Shown here piece by piece: positions 34,889 through 43,123 of a DNA stretch of 43,123 nucleotides (position 1 is its first letter; each line of letters begins with the position of its first letter). Both the position numbers and the translations under genes were made by a program. The DNA comes from Candidatus Planktophila lacus (GTDB lineage Bacteria; Pseudomonadota; Gammaproteobacteria; Steroidobacterales; Steroidobacteraceae). The stretch lies in the NCBI GenBank assembly GCA_943331345.2, contig CALQLF020000019.1, positions 1 to 43,123 on the forward strand, written 5' to 3'. The notes beneath the pieces were generated by a model, which was not told the origin of the DNA, searched no databases, and saw only the letters and a program-made list of their open reading frames with translations.

Positions 34889-35932
34889 CTACCACCTATA
34901 AGCCAGCATGGCCTCTGCGACTCTCACGCAAGGCACTGCCACGCCGGCACGAACATTATCAGCCACCAACCAGAAATCCAGTGCTCCGACCGCCTGAGTG
35001 TCGGTCCGCAAGCGGCCTAGATATAAACCATTGTCATCCGCCGCCTCCGTGACGGGTGTCGGATATCCGGTAACCGGGTCTTCCGGCAAGACCAAACCTT
35101 CGAGCCCGGCGAGTGCGGCGGCCGCGGCCGAAGCAGACACCGGCGCCGCGAAGCGCGCGCGCACCACCCAGCTGTGTCCGAAGAACACGGGCACGCGCAC
35201 ACAGGTGGCGTGCACTGCCAACTGCGGCAAGCCCAGCAGTGCTTGCAGTTCGCCTACCAACTGCTGTTCCGGTGCGGCAATGCCGTCTTCGTCGAGCGGC
35301 TCCACTTCCGGGAAAACGTTGAAGGCCATGCGCCGCGGCAGAAGCCGCGCCGTGCCTGCATCCATACCGTTCAGCATGCGCGCGGTTTGCGAGGCGAGTT
35401 CTTCTACCGCTCCCCGGCCCGCTCCGGAAACCGCCGCCAAGACAGTGGTGTCCACGGACAACAGCTCGCCCAGAGTTCGTAAGCGTCCCAGCACCTGCGC
35501 CAGTGGCGCCGCGTACGCACTGCCCACCGCCACCCACGGGTGACTGCGGCCGGCCGCCGTCAGCAGGGCTGCATCGTTCACACCCGGCACCACCAGCGGC
35601 ACGCCCGCCAAACCACGGGAAGCGGGGCTGGCATCGATAACCGCGCAGCCCGCTTCACGCGCTTGTGGCAACCATTCGGCCGATACTTTCGCACTGGCGA
35701 GACTGATGACGAGGTCCACACTGCTGAAGTCGAAACCCTTGAGTTCGGCAACACCGACCTCTTCGCCATGGAATTCGAGGGTGCGACCGAGCGCCTTGCC
35801 ACCACCGAGCAGCGTCAGTTCCGCCACGGGAAACTTACGCTCCTCGAGCGCGCGTACCACCGCTTCGCCAGCGAGACCCGCGGCTCCCATCAAGGCAACG
35901 CGAATGGCAGTGGGAGCAGGAGTAGTGGTCAT
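34889..35932 (-). CDS. usg: USG-1-like homologue of aspartate-semialdehyde dehydrogenase, probably inactive
   Basis: 347 residues. The N-terminal Rossmann segment IRVALMGAAGLAGEAVVRALEERKFP and the overall layout follow Asd. However, the catalytic NxNCxT region is replaced by VAVGSAYAAPLAQ with no cysteine, so the dehydrogenase reaction is unlikely. In Pseudomonas such a gene (usg) lies between asd and fimV; here fimV follows by 10 nt, which supports the identification. No true asd is in the window. Start at 35932 with AAGGA about 7 nt upstream; a frame extension upstream was not accepted. Function of USG-1 proteins is not established. Confidence 0.85.
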   Translation of the reverse strand: MTTTPAPTAIRVALMGAAGLAGEAVVRALEERKFPVAELTLLGGGKALGRTLEFHGEEVGVAELKGFDFSSVDLVISLASAKVSAEWLPQAREAGCAVIDASPASRGLAGVPLVVPGVNDAALLTAAGRSHPWVAVGSAYAAPLAQVLGRLRTLGELLSVDTTVLAAVSGAGRGAVEELASQTARMLNGMDAGTARLLPRRMAFNVFPEVEPLDEDGIAAPEQQLVGELQALLGLPQLAVHATCVRVPVFFGHSWVVRARFAAPVSASAAAAALAGLEGLVLPEDPVTGYPTPVTEAADDNGLYLGRLRTDTQAVGALDFWLVADNVRAGVAVPCVRVAEAMLAYRW

Positions 35933-36038
35933 GAAAATTCCTTCAGCAGGGAGCAAGACAAGGTGGCGCTTGCAAGGCACAGATTCAAGGGGCCGAACTC
36001 AACGGGATAGGTTCAGAGGCCAAAGTAAACAAGGCGCC

Positions 36039-37256
36039 TCAAGGAGACGGGTCGATTCGTTCGATGAGTGGGCCACGCAAGCCGGCCCAGGCGATCGCAG
36101 CCGCGGCCGCGGCGAGTAATGCACTGGCGTAAAACGCACCGGAAGGGCCGGCACCATTCCATACGGCGGCCGCAAACAGGCTTCCTGCCATGCCACCCAA
36201 GCCCCAACCGAAGCTGCCGGAAAGCGCTTGGGCGCGCGCCGCCGCCCCGGGCGGCAGCAAGCGCGGCAGCAACAGCACGCCTACCGTGTGAAACAGACCA
36301 AAGCCTGCCAAGTGCAGTGTTTGCCCGAGCCACGTCAGCGCCACGTTGTTGACCGTAGCACCGAGCAATACCCAGCGCAGCGCCGTGCCCAGTAGAGCGA
36401 TTTGCAGCAAGGTGCGTAGCCGAATTCGCGCCACCAGCCATGGGCCCGCAAGAAACACGGAGATTTCCGCCACTACGCCCCAGGCCCACAGCAACCCGAT
36501 ATGGCGCGCACCGTAACCATGCTGCTGCAAGTACAGGGAGAAGAACGTGTAGTAGGCACCAAAGCCCGCTTGCTGCAGGAAGCCCACCACCACGAACACC
36601 CACAACAAGGGCTGACGCAGTGCCGCCGCTACTGCACCGGCAGGCGCCGGCGCGACGCTACGCGGCGGGTCTTTCGGCAGCCACAGGAAACACAACACCG
36701 TGGCGGCAATGGACAACAGCAAGCCCCACAACACAACGGTAGGCCCGGACACCGCAAGCCATTGGCCCAGCAAAGTACTGCTGAAGATAAAGCCCGCCGA
36801 ACCCCACCAACGCAGTTGGCCATAGTCGCGCTGCTCTTTGCCGAGGCAGTCGAGCACGAAGGCGTCGTAGGCGGACATCAAGGAGCTGAACGACAGGCTG
36901 TAGAGCGCGAACACCAGCGCCAACAGGGCCACGGTGGGCGCAACGCCACGACCGAGCCAAGGCCACGCTGCCACGAGCGCCCACGTGCACAGCGCTGCAG
37001 AGGCCGCCGCGACAAACCAACCACGGCGCGAGCGCACATGGTCGAACAGCCACGCCACAGCAAACGGCCCGAAGATGCGCAAGCCCGAGGCCAGCGCCAG
37101 CAGTTCACCGATAACCAACGCGCTATGGCCCTGCGCCGCCAGCCACAAGCTGATGTAGGGCGTGTATACGCCCACTACGCAGAAGTAAACGAAATACCCC
37201 GCCGCCAAAGCCGGACGGCCGCCGGTAGAGCGCAGCCCGGACCGCGCGTGAAGCAT
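36039..37256 (-). CDS. MFS transporter, HcaT/LacY-like (MFS_1_like) family
   Basis: 405 residues, 12 helices. LAAGYFVYFCVVGVYTPYISLWLAAQG at the start, GPFAVAWLFDHV in loop 2-3, LGKEQRDYGQLRWWGSAGFI and TFFSLYLQQHGYGARHIGLLWAWGVVAEI are characteristic of the phenylpropionate permease/nucleoside-type group. Substrate unknown. Its ATG shares a base with the aroC stop, so it is translationally coupled to aroC, a pairing also seen next to aroC in Pseudomonas (recalled). Confidence 0.88.
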   Translation of the reverse strand: MLHARSGLRSTGGRPALAAGYFVYFCVVGVYTPYISLWLAAQGHSALVIGELLALASGLRIFGPFAVAWLFDHVRSRRGWFVAAASAALCTWALVAAWPWLGRGVAPTVALLALVFALYSLSFSSLMSAYDAFVLDCLGKEQRDYGQLRWWGSAGFIFSSTLLGQWLAVSGPTVVLWGLLLSIAATVLCFLWLPKDPPRSVAPAPAGAVAAALRQPLLWVFVVVGFLQQAGFGAYYTFFSLYLQQHGYGARHIGLLWAWGVVAEISVFLAGPWLVARIRLRTLLQIALLGTALRWVLLGATVNNVALTWLGQTLHLAGFGLFHTVGVLLLPRLLPPGAAARAQALSGSFGWGLGGMAGSLFAAAVWNGAGPSGAFYASALLAAAAAAIAWAGLRGPLIERIDPSP

Positions 37257-38359
37257 CAGGACGCCGTACTACCCGGCAACACGGGCGTGCTGCTGATGAC
37301 ATCCGCGTTTTGCCCACGATGACGCAAGTAGTGGTCCATGAGCACCAGCGCCAGCATGGCCTCGGCAATGGGCGTGGCACGCAGACCCACGCACGGGTCG
37401 TGACGACCCGTGGTGACCACGTCAACCGGTTCTCCGTCCACGTTGACGGTCTTACCCGGAACCTGAATGCTGGAGGTGGGCTTCAGCGCCATGTGCACGA
37501 CAATGTCCTGCCCACTGCTGATACCACCGAGAATGCCGCCGGCATGGTTCGTGGCAAAGCCGCTGGGCGTCAGTTCGTCGCGGTGTTCACTGCCGCGCTG
37601 TCGCACCGTGGCGAAGCCATCCCCAATCTCCACGCCCTTCACGGCGTTGATGCTCATCATGGCGTGGGCCAAGTCCGCATCCAGACGGTCGAACACGGGC
37701 TCGCCAAGCCCCGGCGGCACGCCGCGCGCCACCACGGTGACGCGTGCGCCTAGCGAATCGCCGGCCTTGCGCACGTCCCACATCAATTGCTCGAGTTCGG
37801 CAATGCGCGAAGGGTCCGGGCAGAAGAACGGGTTGTCGTAAGCACTGGGCGGGTCTACGGGTGCCAGGTCCAACGGACCAATGGCCGAGAGGTAACCGAA
37901 GATTTCGATGCCGAGGCGTTCGCGCAAATATTTGCGGGCAATGCCACCGGCCGCCACGCGCATGACCGTTTCCCGCGCGGAGGAACGCCCACCGCCGCGA
38001 TAGTCGCGAAAGCCGTACTTCTGCTGGTAGGTGTAGTCGGCGTGGCCCGGACGGAAGCGGTCTTTGATCTTGTCGTAGTCGCGCGAACGCTGGTCGGTGT
38101 TCTCCACCAGCAGGCCGATGGAAGTACCGGTGGTGCGGCCTTCGAAGACGCCGGAGAGGATGCGCACCTCGTCCGGTTCCTTGCGCTGGCTGGTGAAGTG
38201 CGAAGTGCCCGAGCGGCGCCGCTCGATATCCGGCATGAGATCTGCCGCCGAAAGTTCCAGCCCCGGCGGGCAGCCATCGACGATGGCGCCAAGCGCCGGA
38301 CCGTGGCTCTCACCGAAGGTGGTGACCGTAAACAGAGTGCCAAACGTATTGCCGCTCAT
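37256..38359 (-). CDS. aroC: Chorismate synthase
   Basis: Last step of the shikimate pathway (EPSP to chorismate, FMN-dependent). 367 residues from the ATG at 38359 ([20 protein letters not shown]). Signatures [47 protein letters not shown] and [17 protein letters not shown] are intact. Overlaps prmB by 4 nt and the MFS gene by 1 nt. Confidence 0.98.
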   Translation of the reverse strand: MSGNTFGTLFTVTTFGESHGPALGAIVDGCPPGLELSAADLMPDIERRRSGTSHFTSQRKEPDEVRILSGVFEGRTTGTSIGLLVENTDQRSRDYDKIKDRFRPGHADYTYQQKYGFRDYRGGGRSSARETVMRVAAGGIARKYLRERLGIEIFGYLSAIGPLDLAPVDPPSAYDNPFFCPDPSRIAELEQLMWDVRKAGDSLGARVTVVARGVPPGLGEPVFDRLDADLAHAMMSINAVKGVEIGDGFATVRQRGSEHRDELTPSGFATNHAGGILGGISSGQDIVVHMALKPTSSIQVPGKTVNVDGEPVDVVTTGRHDPCVGLRATPIAEAMLALVLMDHYLRHRGQNADVISSTPVLPGSTAS

Positions 38360-39366
38360 GGAGCCTTCCGCGCTTGAGCCGCGAGCAATTCCTCGCGGGT
38401 GATGAGAAACACACCGCCGCCACCGTGCTCGAACTCGAGCCACAGGAAGGGCAGTTCCGGCCAGGCCGCGGCCACCGCGGCTTCACTATCCCCTACTTCC
38501 ACCAGCAGCGCACCGCCGGGGTTCAAGTGGGTGATGGCACCGGCCAGCAAAGCCCGGGCGGAATCCAGCCCATCCTCGCCCGAAGCCAGACCGATGGCCG
38601 GCTCGTGCAGGTATTCGGCGGGCAAGCTTGCCGCTTCCGCCGCTGGCACGTAGGGAGGGTTGGAGATGATGAGGTCGTAGCGCTGCCCATCGAGACCCGC
38701 GTAGTGGTCCGCGAGCACTGGACGCACCCGGTCTTGCAGACCATGCAGCGCGATGTTCTCGCGGGCACGTTCCAAGGCGGCCGGCGAGATGTCGGCGGCA
38801 TCCACTTGCGCCTCGGGCAGGTAATGGGCGCAGGCGATGGCGATGCACCCAGAGCCGGTGCCGATATCCACGATGCGGTGCAGGCGCGAAGCGTCCAGCA
38901 AGGGGTGAAAACGTTCGACGATGAGTTCCGCCAACGGCGAACGCGGCACCAGCACGCCGGGCCCGCAGCGCATCTCCAACCCAGCGAACCAGGTGCGGCC
39001 GGTGAGGTAGGCCGACGGCAGGCGCTCGGTGATGCGCCGTTCCAGCAGTACCCCAAGGGCGGTGGCGGCCGCTGGCGGCAAGACGCTGGGGTAGACCGTG
39101 GCCGCGTCTTCATGGGCGTAGCCGCCCGCGTGGAACACCAGCGCCGCCGCCTCGTCGAAGGCGTTGTCCGTACCGTGGCCGTAGCAAAGGTCAAAGCTTT
39201 CCAGCACGCCGGCCGCCCAGCCAATAGCCTGCTCGACCGTCTGCACGGCGGCAGGCACCGCCCATGGCGCCAAGGACCCGGCAGGCGACCCGGCAGGCAT
39301 CAAGGCCCGCGAGCTGGCCGTGGGGCTAGTCGGCGGGCTGGCCGGCGGGCTAACGGGTGCAGACAT
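38356..39366 (-). CDS. prmB: Ribosomal protein uL3 N5-glutamine methyltransferase PrmB
   Basis: 336 residues. SAM-binding motif [20 protein letters not shown], catalytic NPPY ([10 protein letters not shown]), and [15 protein letters not shown] before it, which is typical of PrmB rather than PrmC. The first 35 residues are Pro/Ala/Ser-rich with internal repeats ([18 protein letters not shown]); translation could instead start at Met23. Precedes aroC as in many gammaproteobacteria. Divergent from the SCO1 gene. Confidence 0.94.
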   Translation of the reverse strand: MSAPVSPPASPPTSPTASSRALMPAGSPAGSLAPWAVPAAVQTVEQAIGWAAGVLESFDLCYGHGTDNAFDEAAALVFHAGGYAHEDAATVYPSVLPPAAATALGVLLERRITERLPSAYLTGRTWFAGLEMRCGPGVLVPRSPLAELIVERFHPLLDASRLHRIVDIGTGSGCIAIACAHYLPEAQVDAADISPAALERARENIALHGLQDRVRPVLADHYAGLDGQRYDLIISNPPYVPAAEAASLPAEYLHEPAIGLASGEDGLDSARALLAGAITHLNPGGALLVEVGDSEAAVAAAWPELPFLWLEFEHGGGGVFLITREELLAAQARKAP

Positions 39367-39425
39367 CAGGAGCAGCTCTGGTGGGGCATCCGCCTCATTT
39401 TACAGGCCAGCGGCGCCCCCCTGCA

Positions 39426-39434
39426 TGGGATAAT
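39426..39434 (+). promoter_or_regulatory. Extended -10 element just before the SCO1 start
   Basis: TGG plus GATAAT ends 6 nt before the ATG at 39441. A transcript from it would begin at about the start codon. No Shine-Dalgarno is visible (GCGGGC), consistent with a leaderless mRNA. No clear -35 box. Confidence 0.35.
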
Positions 39435-39440
39435 GCGGGC

Positions 39441-40085
39441 ATGCAAACAAACGCTCCCTTGTCGCGAGTCCTCACCGTGGCCGTTCTCGCTGTAGCGGTG
39501 GGCTTGGGCGTGGTCGCCGCGCGCCGCTGGCTGCAGGCACCGCCGCCACCCCCCGAGTTTCGCTCGGCCGCGGTTTATGCCGAACCGCGCGTCCTGCCGA
39601 ACGTGGAATTGGCTACCGCTGGCGGCCGCCAAGGGCCCGCCACCACGCTGCTGCAAGGCCGTTGGCGGTTGGTGTTTTTCGGCTTCACGCATTGCCCGGC
39701 CGTGTGCCCGGGTGCCATGACTACCCTCGACCACGTAGCGCGTGAACTGGCGCAAACACCCGGCACGCCGCAGCCCATCATCACGCTCATCAGCGTCGAC
39801 CCGCGGCGCGATACGCCAGAAGTCGTGGCCAACTACGCACGCCACTTCAACCCGGCTTTCGAAGGCTACTCGGGAACCGAAGCTGCCATCGACGAACTGG
39901 TCGGCGTAGTCGGCATTGCCGTCATGCGCGGCACCCCGGACGCGAACGGCGATTACATGGTGGACCACACCTCTGCGGTGTTCGTGTTGGACCCGCAAAG
40001 TCGCGTGCGCGGCATCCTCACCTCACCACTCACGGTTGCCAATCTCGTCCACGACTACCGCCTTGTTGCCGGAGCCAAGCCATGA
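39441..40085 (+). CDS. SCO1/SenC-type copper chaperone
   Basis: 214 residues. One N-terminal membrane anchor (about 9-26, LTVAVLAVAVGLGVVAA), a Pro-rich linker and a thioredoxin-like domain. The copper site is C85 and C89 (FTHCPAVCP) with H176 (DHTSAVFV). Family members deliver copper to the CuA site of cytochrome c oxidase or act in redox control. No oxidase genes are nearby. The stop overlaps the psd start (ATGA). Confidence 0.93.
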   Translation: MQTNAPLSRVLTVAVLAVAVGLGVVAARRWLQAPPPPPEFRSAAVYAEPRVLPNVELATAGGRQGPATTLLQGRWRLVFFGFTHCPAVCPGAMTTLDHVARELAQTPGTPQPIITLISVDPRRDTPEVVANYARHFNPAFEGYSGTEAAIDELVGVVGIAVMRGTPDANGDYMVDHTSAVFVLDPQSRVRGILTSPLTVANLVHDYRLVAGAKP

Positions 40086-40990
40086 ACCCGCCACGCCTGC
40101 CCGAATCTATTGCCGCGCCGAGCGTGGCGGACCGGCTGTTTATCGCCCTGCAGTACGTGTTGCCGCAGCACCTCGCCACCGCATTCATTCACTGGCTGGC
40201 GCGCGTGCAGAACAGCGTGGTGCGCAGTGCGCTCATCAAGGGCTTCCTGAAACTCTATCCGCAAGTGGACCTCGGCGAGGCAGAGCGCACGCAAGTGGCG
40301 CAATACGCCTCCTTCAATGACTTCTTCACCCGTGCCTTGCGCGCTGATGCACGCCCCATCGATGCTACCGAAGCGGCGTTGGTCAGCCCGGTCGATGGCC
40401 GCGTCAGCCAGGCAGGGGCCATCGAAGAAGGACACTTGCTGCAAGCCAAGGGCCACGGCTATTCGGCGGAAGCCTTGCTCGGTTCTGCTGCACGCGCCGA
40501 GCCGTTCCGTGGTGGGCGTTTCGCTACCATCTACTTGGCGCCGTTCAACTACCACCGCATTCACATGCCAATAGCAGGAACGCTGCGCGAAGCCGTGCAT
40601 GTGCCCGGTGCGCTGTTCAGCGTCAATCAAGTCACGGCAGAAAACGTACCGGGGCTGTTCGCGCGCAACGAGCGCGTGGTCTGTCTGTTCGACACGCCTT
40701 ACGGCCCACTGGCCATGGTGCTGGTCGGTGCGCTGTTTGTTGGCAGCGTTTCCGTGGTTTGGCAGGGCGGCGAAGTCACGCCCGCCAAACCGCGCCCGCA
40801 ATACCCCACGCCACTGCCCCTGCCCTCGCCTGCCCCGGCCTTGGCGAAAGGCGAAGAGATGGGCCGCTTCAACATGGGCTCAACCGTCATTCTGCTGCTG
40901 CCGCCGGGCATGGCCGAGTGGGAAGCCAGCTTAGTCGCCGGGCAAGCACTGCGTCTCGGCGAACGCATCGGCACGCTCCGCACGGCATGA
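40082..40990 (+). CDS. psd: Phosphatidylserine decarboxylase proenzyme
   Basis: Makes phosphatidylethanolamine at the inner membrane; self-cleaves to a pyruvoyl enzyme. 302 residues. SPVDGR (D105), PFNYHRIHMP (H158, H161), and the cleavage site FNMGST with Ser267, in place of the more common LGST. A Pro-rich insertion of about 20 residues (PRPQYPTPLPLP...) precedes the cleavage motif and explains the slightly long chain. The nearby epmA matches the psd/epmA linkage in enterics. Confidence 0.95.
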   Translation: MNPPRLPESIAAPSVADRLFIALQYVLPQHLATAFIHWLARVQNSVVRSALIKGFLKLYPQVDLGEAERTQVAQYASFNDFFTRALRADARPIDATEAALVSPVDGRVSQAGAIEEGHLLQAKGHGYSAEALLGSAARAEPFRGGRFATIYLAPFNYHRIHMPIAGTLREAVHVPGALFSVNQVTAENVPGLFARNERVVCLFDTPYGPLAMVLVGALFVGSVSVVWQGGEVTPAKPRPQYPTPLPLPSPAPALAKGEEMGRFNMGSTVILLLPPGMAEWEASLVAGQALRLGERIGTLRTA

Positions 40991-41057
40991 GCCTCTGGAG
41001 GTTTAGCCAGATGCACAACCAGATGTACAACCAGATGAGCGACGGACGAGCGCCTAG

Positions 41058-42128
41058 ATGAGCGATTGGCGCCCCACTGCCAGCCTGGAAGCCCTACGCT
41101 TGCGCGCGGACCTCATGGATACGGTGCGCGCGTATTTCCGTGAACAAGGCGTGCTGGAAGTGGAAACGCCAGCGCTGGCTGCTGCGGCGGTTACCGATGT
41201 GCACTTGGCTTCGCTCGAAGTGCGCGTGATGGGGGCCGTAGATGCTGCCAGCGCCGCATCCGGCGGTATATCAAAGGGCACTTCCACGCCGCGCTACCTG
41301 CACACTTCGCCCGAATACCACATGAAGCGTTTGCTCGCCGCCGGTAGCGGCGATATCTGGCAAGCCGCGCGCGTGTTCCGTGGCGAAGAACTTTCGCACC
41401 GGCACAACGTGGAGTTCACGCTGCTGGAGTGGTACCGCGTGGGCTTCACGCTGGAAGCCCTGGTCGCCGATATCGACGCGCTGCTGCGCCGCTGTCTCGC
41501 TGCACCACGCGCCGCGCAAGGCGCACCGCTCGGGCCGGCACGCGTGCTGACGCACCGCGAGGCCTTTCTGGAACACGCAGATGTGGATTCGCAAACGGCC
41601 ACGCTGGAGCAACTGCTCGCTGCCGCGGAACAGCATTTGGGGACTTTGCCCGCAGACTTGAATGACCGCGACACCGTGCTGGACTTGCTGCTGGGTATGG
41701 TGGTGGCGCCTTGTTTGGGGCGCGGTGAAATCACTTACCTCGTCGACTGGCCTGCTTCCCAAGCGGCACTGGCACGTCTGCGGCCGTCGACCGCAGGAAA
41801 TTCCGGTTCGGTCCCCGTCACCGCCTACGACGTGCTCCCTGCCGTCGCCGCGCGCGTGGAGGCTTACGTGGACGGCCTTGAGCTCTGCAACGGTTTCGAA
41901 GAACTGACGGATGCGGCTGAACAACGCGAACGATTCGTACGCGATGCGGCAAGGCGCGCGGCCGCGGGTCTACCCGTACCCGCCATGGACGAACATTTCC
42001 TGGCGGCACTGGAACATGGCCTGCCACCCTGCAGTGGCGTGGCCGTCGGCTTTGATCGCGTGGTCATGCTCGCGGCTGGCACGCGCGATATTCGTGATGT
42101 ACTCACTTTTCCCTACGACCGCGCCTGA
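41058..42128 (+). CDS. epmA: EF-P beta-lysine ligase EpmA (PoxA/GenX)
   Basis: Class II lysyl-tRNA synthetase-like enzyme that attaches beta-lysine to EF-P. 356 residues, lacking the anticodon-binding domain as expected. Motif 2 is DIWQAARVFRGEELSHRHNVEFTLLEWYR, motif 3 is GVAVGFDRVVMLA, and VDGLELCNGFEEL is typical of the family. Its substrate gene efp lies in the same window (42743-end, opposite strand). The 67 bp before it contain small AACCAGATG repeats but no recognisable gene. Confidence 0.95.
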   Translation: MSDWRPTASLEALRLRADLMDTVRAYFREQGVLEVETPALAAAAVTDVHLASLEVRVMGAVDAASAASGGISKGTSTPRYLHTSPEYHMKRLLAAGSGDIWQAARVFRGEELSHRHNVEFTLLEWYRVGFTLEALVADIDALLRRCLAAPRAAQGAPLGPARVLTHREAFLEHADVDSQTATLEQLLAAAEQHLGTLPADLNDRDTVLDLLLGMVVAPCLGRGEITYLVDWPASQAALARLRPSTAGNSGSVPVTAYDVLPAVAARVEAYVDGLELCNGFEELTDAAEQRERFVRDAARRAAAGLPVPAMDEHFLAALEHGLPPCSGVAVGFDRVVMLAAGTRDIRDVLTFPYDRA

Positions 42129-42140
42129 ACGGAACCACTC

Positions 42141-42644
42141 ATGAGCTTCACCCTCACCCCCGTGGCTACCGACGACAAGCCAGAGCTGTACCGCCAACTG
42201 CTGTTGCAACTGGAGGGCTTGCTGCACGGCGAGACGGACTGGGTAGCCAACGCGGCCAACGCCAGCGCTTTGCTGTGGCACACGCTGCCGCAACTGAACT
42301 GGGTGGGCTTCTATTTCCTGCGTGGTGGTGAACTGGTAGTGGGACCCTTTCAGGGCAAGCCAGCGTGCGTGCGTATTGCGCTCGGGCGCGGCGTTTGCGG
42401 CACGGCGGCCAGCAGTGGCCTTACGCAAGTAGTGCCCGATGTGCACGCGTTCCCCGGCCACATCGCTTGCGATGCGGCTTCAAGGTCGGAAGTGGTGGTG
42501 CCACTAATGCACGCAGGACGCGTGGTGGGCGTATTGGACTTGGATAGCCCGGAACCAGGAAGGTTCGATGCCGCGGACGCGGCCGGCCTCGAGCAAGTGG
42601 CGGCGCTGTTCTGCACCGCCACCGATTGGCGCTCGCTGCTGTAG
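42141..42644 (+). CDS. msrC: Free methionine-(R)-sulfoxide reductase (GAF domain, fRMsr)
   Basis: 167-residue single GAF domain. The three family cysteines are present: C76 (GKPACVRI), C86 (GRGVCGTA) and C110 (GHIACDA), followed by SEVVVPL and VVGVLDLDSPEPGRFD. Reduces free Met-R-sulfoxide. Follows epmA by 12 nt. Its TAG stop codon is part of the GTAG foot of an adjoining REP. Confidence 0.94.
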   Translation: MSFTLTPVATDDKPELYRQLLLQLEGLLHGETDWVANAANASALLWHTLPQLNWVGFYFLRGGELVVGPFQGKPACVRIALGRGVCGTAASSGLTQVVPDVHAFPGHIACDAASRSEVVVPLMHAGRVVGVLDLDSPEPGRFDAADAAGLEQVAALFCTATDWRSLL

Positions 42645-42728
42645 CAGCGAGCTTGCTCGCGACCTAGTGCCCTTGTAGGAGCGAGCTTGCTCGCGACTCT
42701 TGGAGTCGGCAGCAAGCTGCCTCCCACA
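42641..42728. repeat. REP array between convergent msrC and efp
   Basis: Copies at 42641-42663 (A, forward, overlapping the msrC stop codon), 42675-42697 (A, forward) and 42705-42728 (B, reverse). The array ends 14 bp before the efp stop. Confidence 0.92.
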
Positions 42729-42742
42729 AACGCTCGCGACTT

Positions 42743-43123
42743 TTACTTGGCGCGCGAGATGTATTCACCCGTGCGCGTATCGCAACGGATCATTTCGCCT
42801 TCGTTGATGAACAGCGGCACGCGGACGGTAGCGCCGGTCTCGAGCTTGGCCGGCTTCTGGCCGCCGGTAACGGTGTCGCCACGAACGCCCGGGTCCGTCT
42901 CGACAATCTTCAGTTCCACGTGGGCCGGGGCCTGCACGGTGAGCGGTTCGCCGTTCCACAGGGTGACCTGGCATTCCACGCCGTCCTTCAGCCACTGGGC
43001 GGCTTCGCCCATGGCCGACTTGCCGGCGGTGTACTGCTCGTAGTTGTCCGGCACCATGAAGGTCCAGAAATCGCCTTCGCGATACAGGAACTGCATGTCG
43101 ACGTCGACGACGTCCGCGCCTTC
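42743..43123 (-). CDS. efp: Elongation factor P, C-terminal part (runs off the window)
   Basis: 126 codons of EF-P, entering at the window edge with [22 protein letters not shown] and ending [20 protein letters not shown] domains II and III are recognisable ([44 protein letters not shown]). The N-terminal domain with the modified Lys is outside the window. EF-P relieves ribosome stalling at polyproline; EpmA in this window would modify it. Several proteins here contain Pro runs (PrmB, SCO1, Psd, FimV, PpiA). Confidence 0.96.
   Translation of the reverse strand, partial: EGADVVDVDMQFLYREGDFWTFMVPDNYEQYTAGKSAMGEAAQWLKDGVECQVTLWNGEPLTVQAPAHVELKIVETDPGVRGDTVTGGQKPAKLETGATVRVPLFINEGEMIRCDTRTGEYISRAK

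Overview
The window is a GC-rich chromosomal segment of a gammaproteobacterium. It is very probably from the Pseudomonas/Xanthomonadales side of the class rather than an enteric. That rests on gene content and order: tRNA-Leu–tig–clpP–clpX, a minor-pilin operon ending in pilY1 and pilE, folD next to a tRNA cluster and cysS, and usg–fimV–truA–accD–folC–SPOR–cvpA–purF. No plasmid, prophage or CRISPR signature is visible. Nearly all genes are housekeeping.

Layout, left to right. (1) 1-1087: a REP-associated tyrosine transposase (RAYT) gene embedded in REP repeats. (2) 1088-4603, minus: tRNA-Leu, trigger factor, ClpP and ClpX, with a promoter in front and a terminator behind. (3) 4722-11606, minus: a type IV pilus operon, fimT-pilV-pilW-pilX-(unknown)-pilY1-pilE, with overlapping or nearly touching genes. 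(4) 11854-14578, minus: two MFS transporters with an unreported 55-residue His-rich reading frame fitted between them. (5) 14799-16559, plus: a Tat-exported sulfatase. (6) 16683-17093, minus: a tRNA operon (Pro, Arg, His, Lys) with a good promoter and terminator, divergent from folD. (7) 18345-23121: cysS and gltX (minus), a periplasmic cyclophilin and lpxH (plus). (8) 23122-39366, minus: prmB-aroC-MFS, then an eleven-gene tight run usg-fimV-truA-accD-folC-SPOR-cvpA-purF-glycerate kinase-Ser/Thr kinase-miaE. (9) 39441-42644, plus: SCO1, psd, epmA, free-Met-sulfoxide reductase. (10) 42743-end, minus: the C-terminal part of EF-P, the substrate of EpmA.

The most striking property is a dense REP/REPIN family of about 39 copies. 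There are three hairpin types that differ by paired, stem-preserving changes: arms GCGAGC/GCTCGC (type A), GGCAGC/GCTGCC (type B) and GGGAGC/GCTCCC (type C). They sit directly at stop codons, in convergent gaps, and, unusually, inside three protein-coding genes in frame: the pilV leader, gltX and glycerate kinase. All three coding insertions are inverted A/B pairs. In gltX the pair encloses an 18-bp minisatellite. The RAYT at the left edge is the obvious candidate mobiliser. No copies were found between 26.2 and 42.6 kb.

All assignments are by reading translated sequence and motifs from memory of the families; no database search was run.
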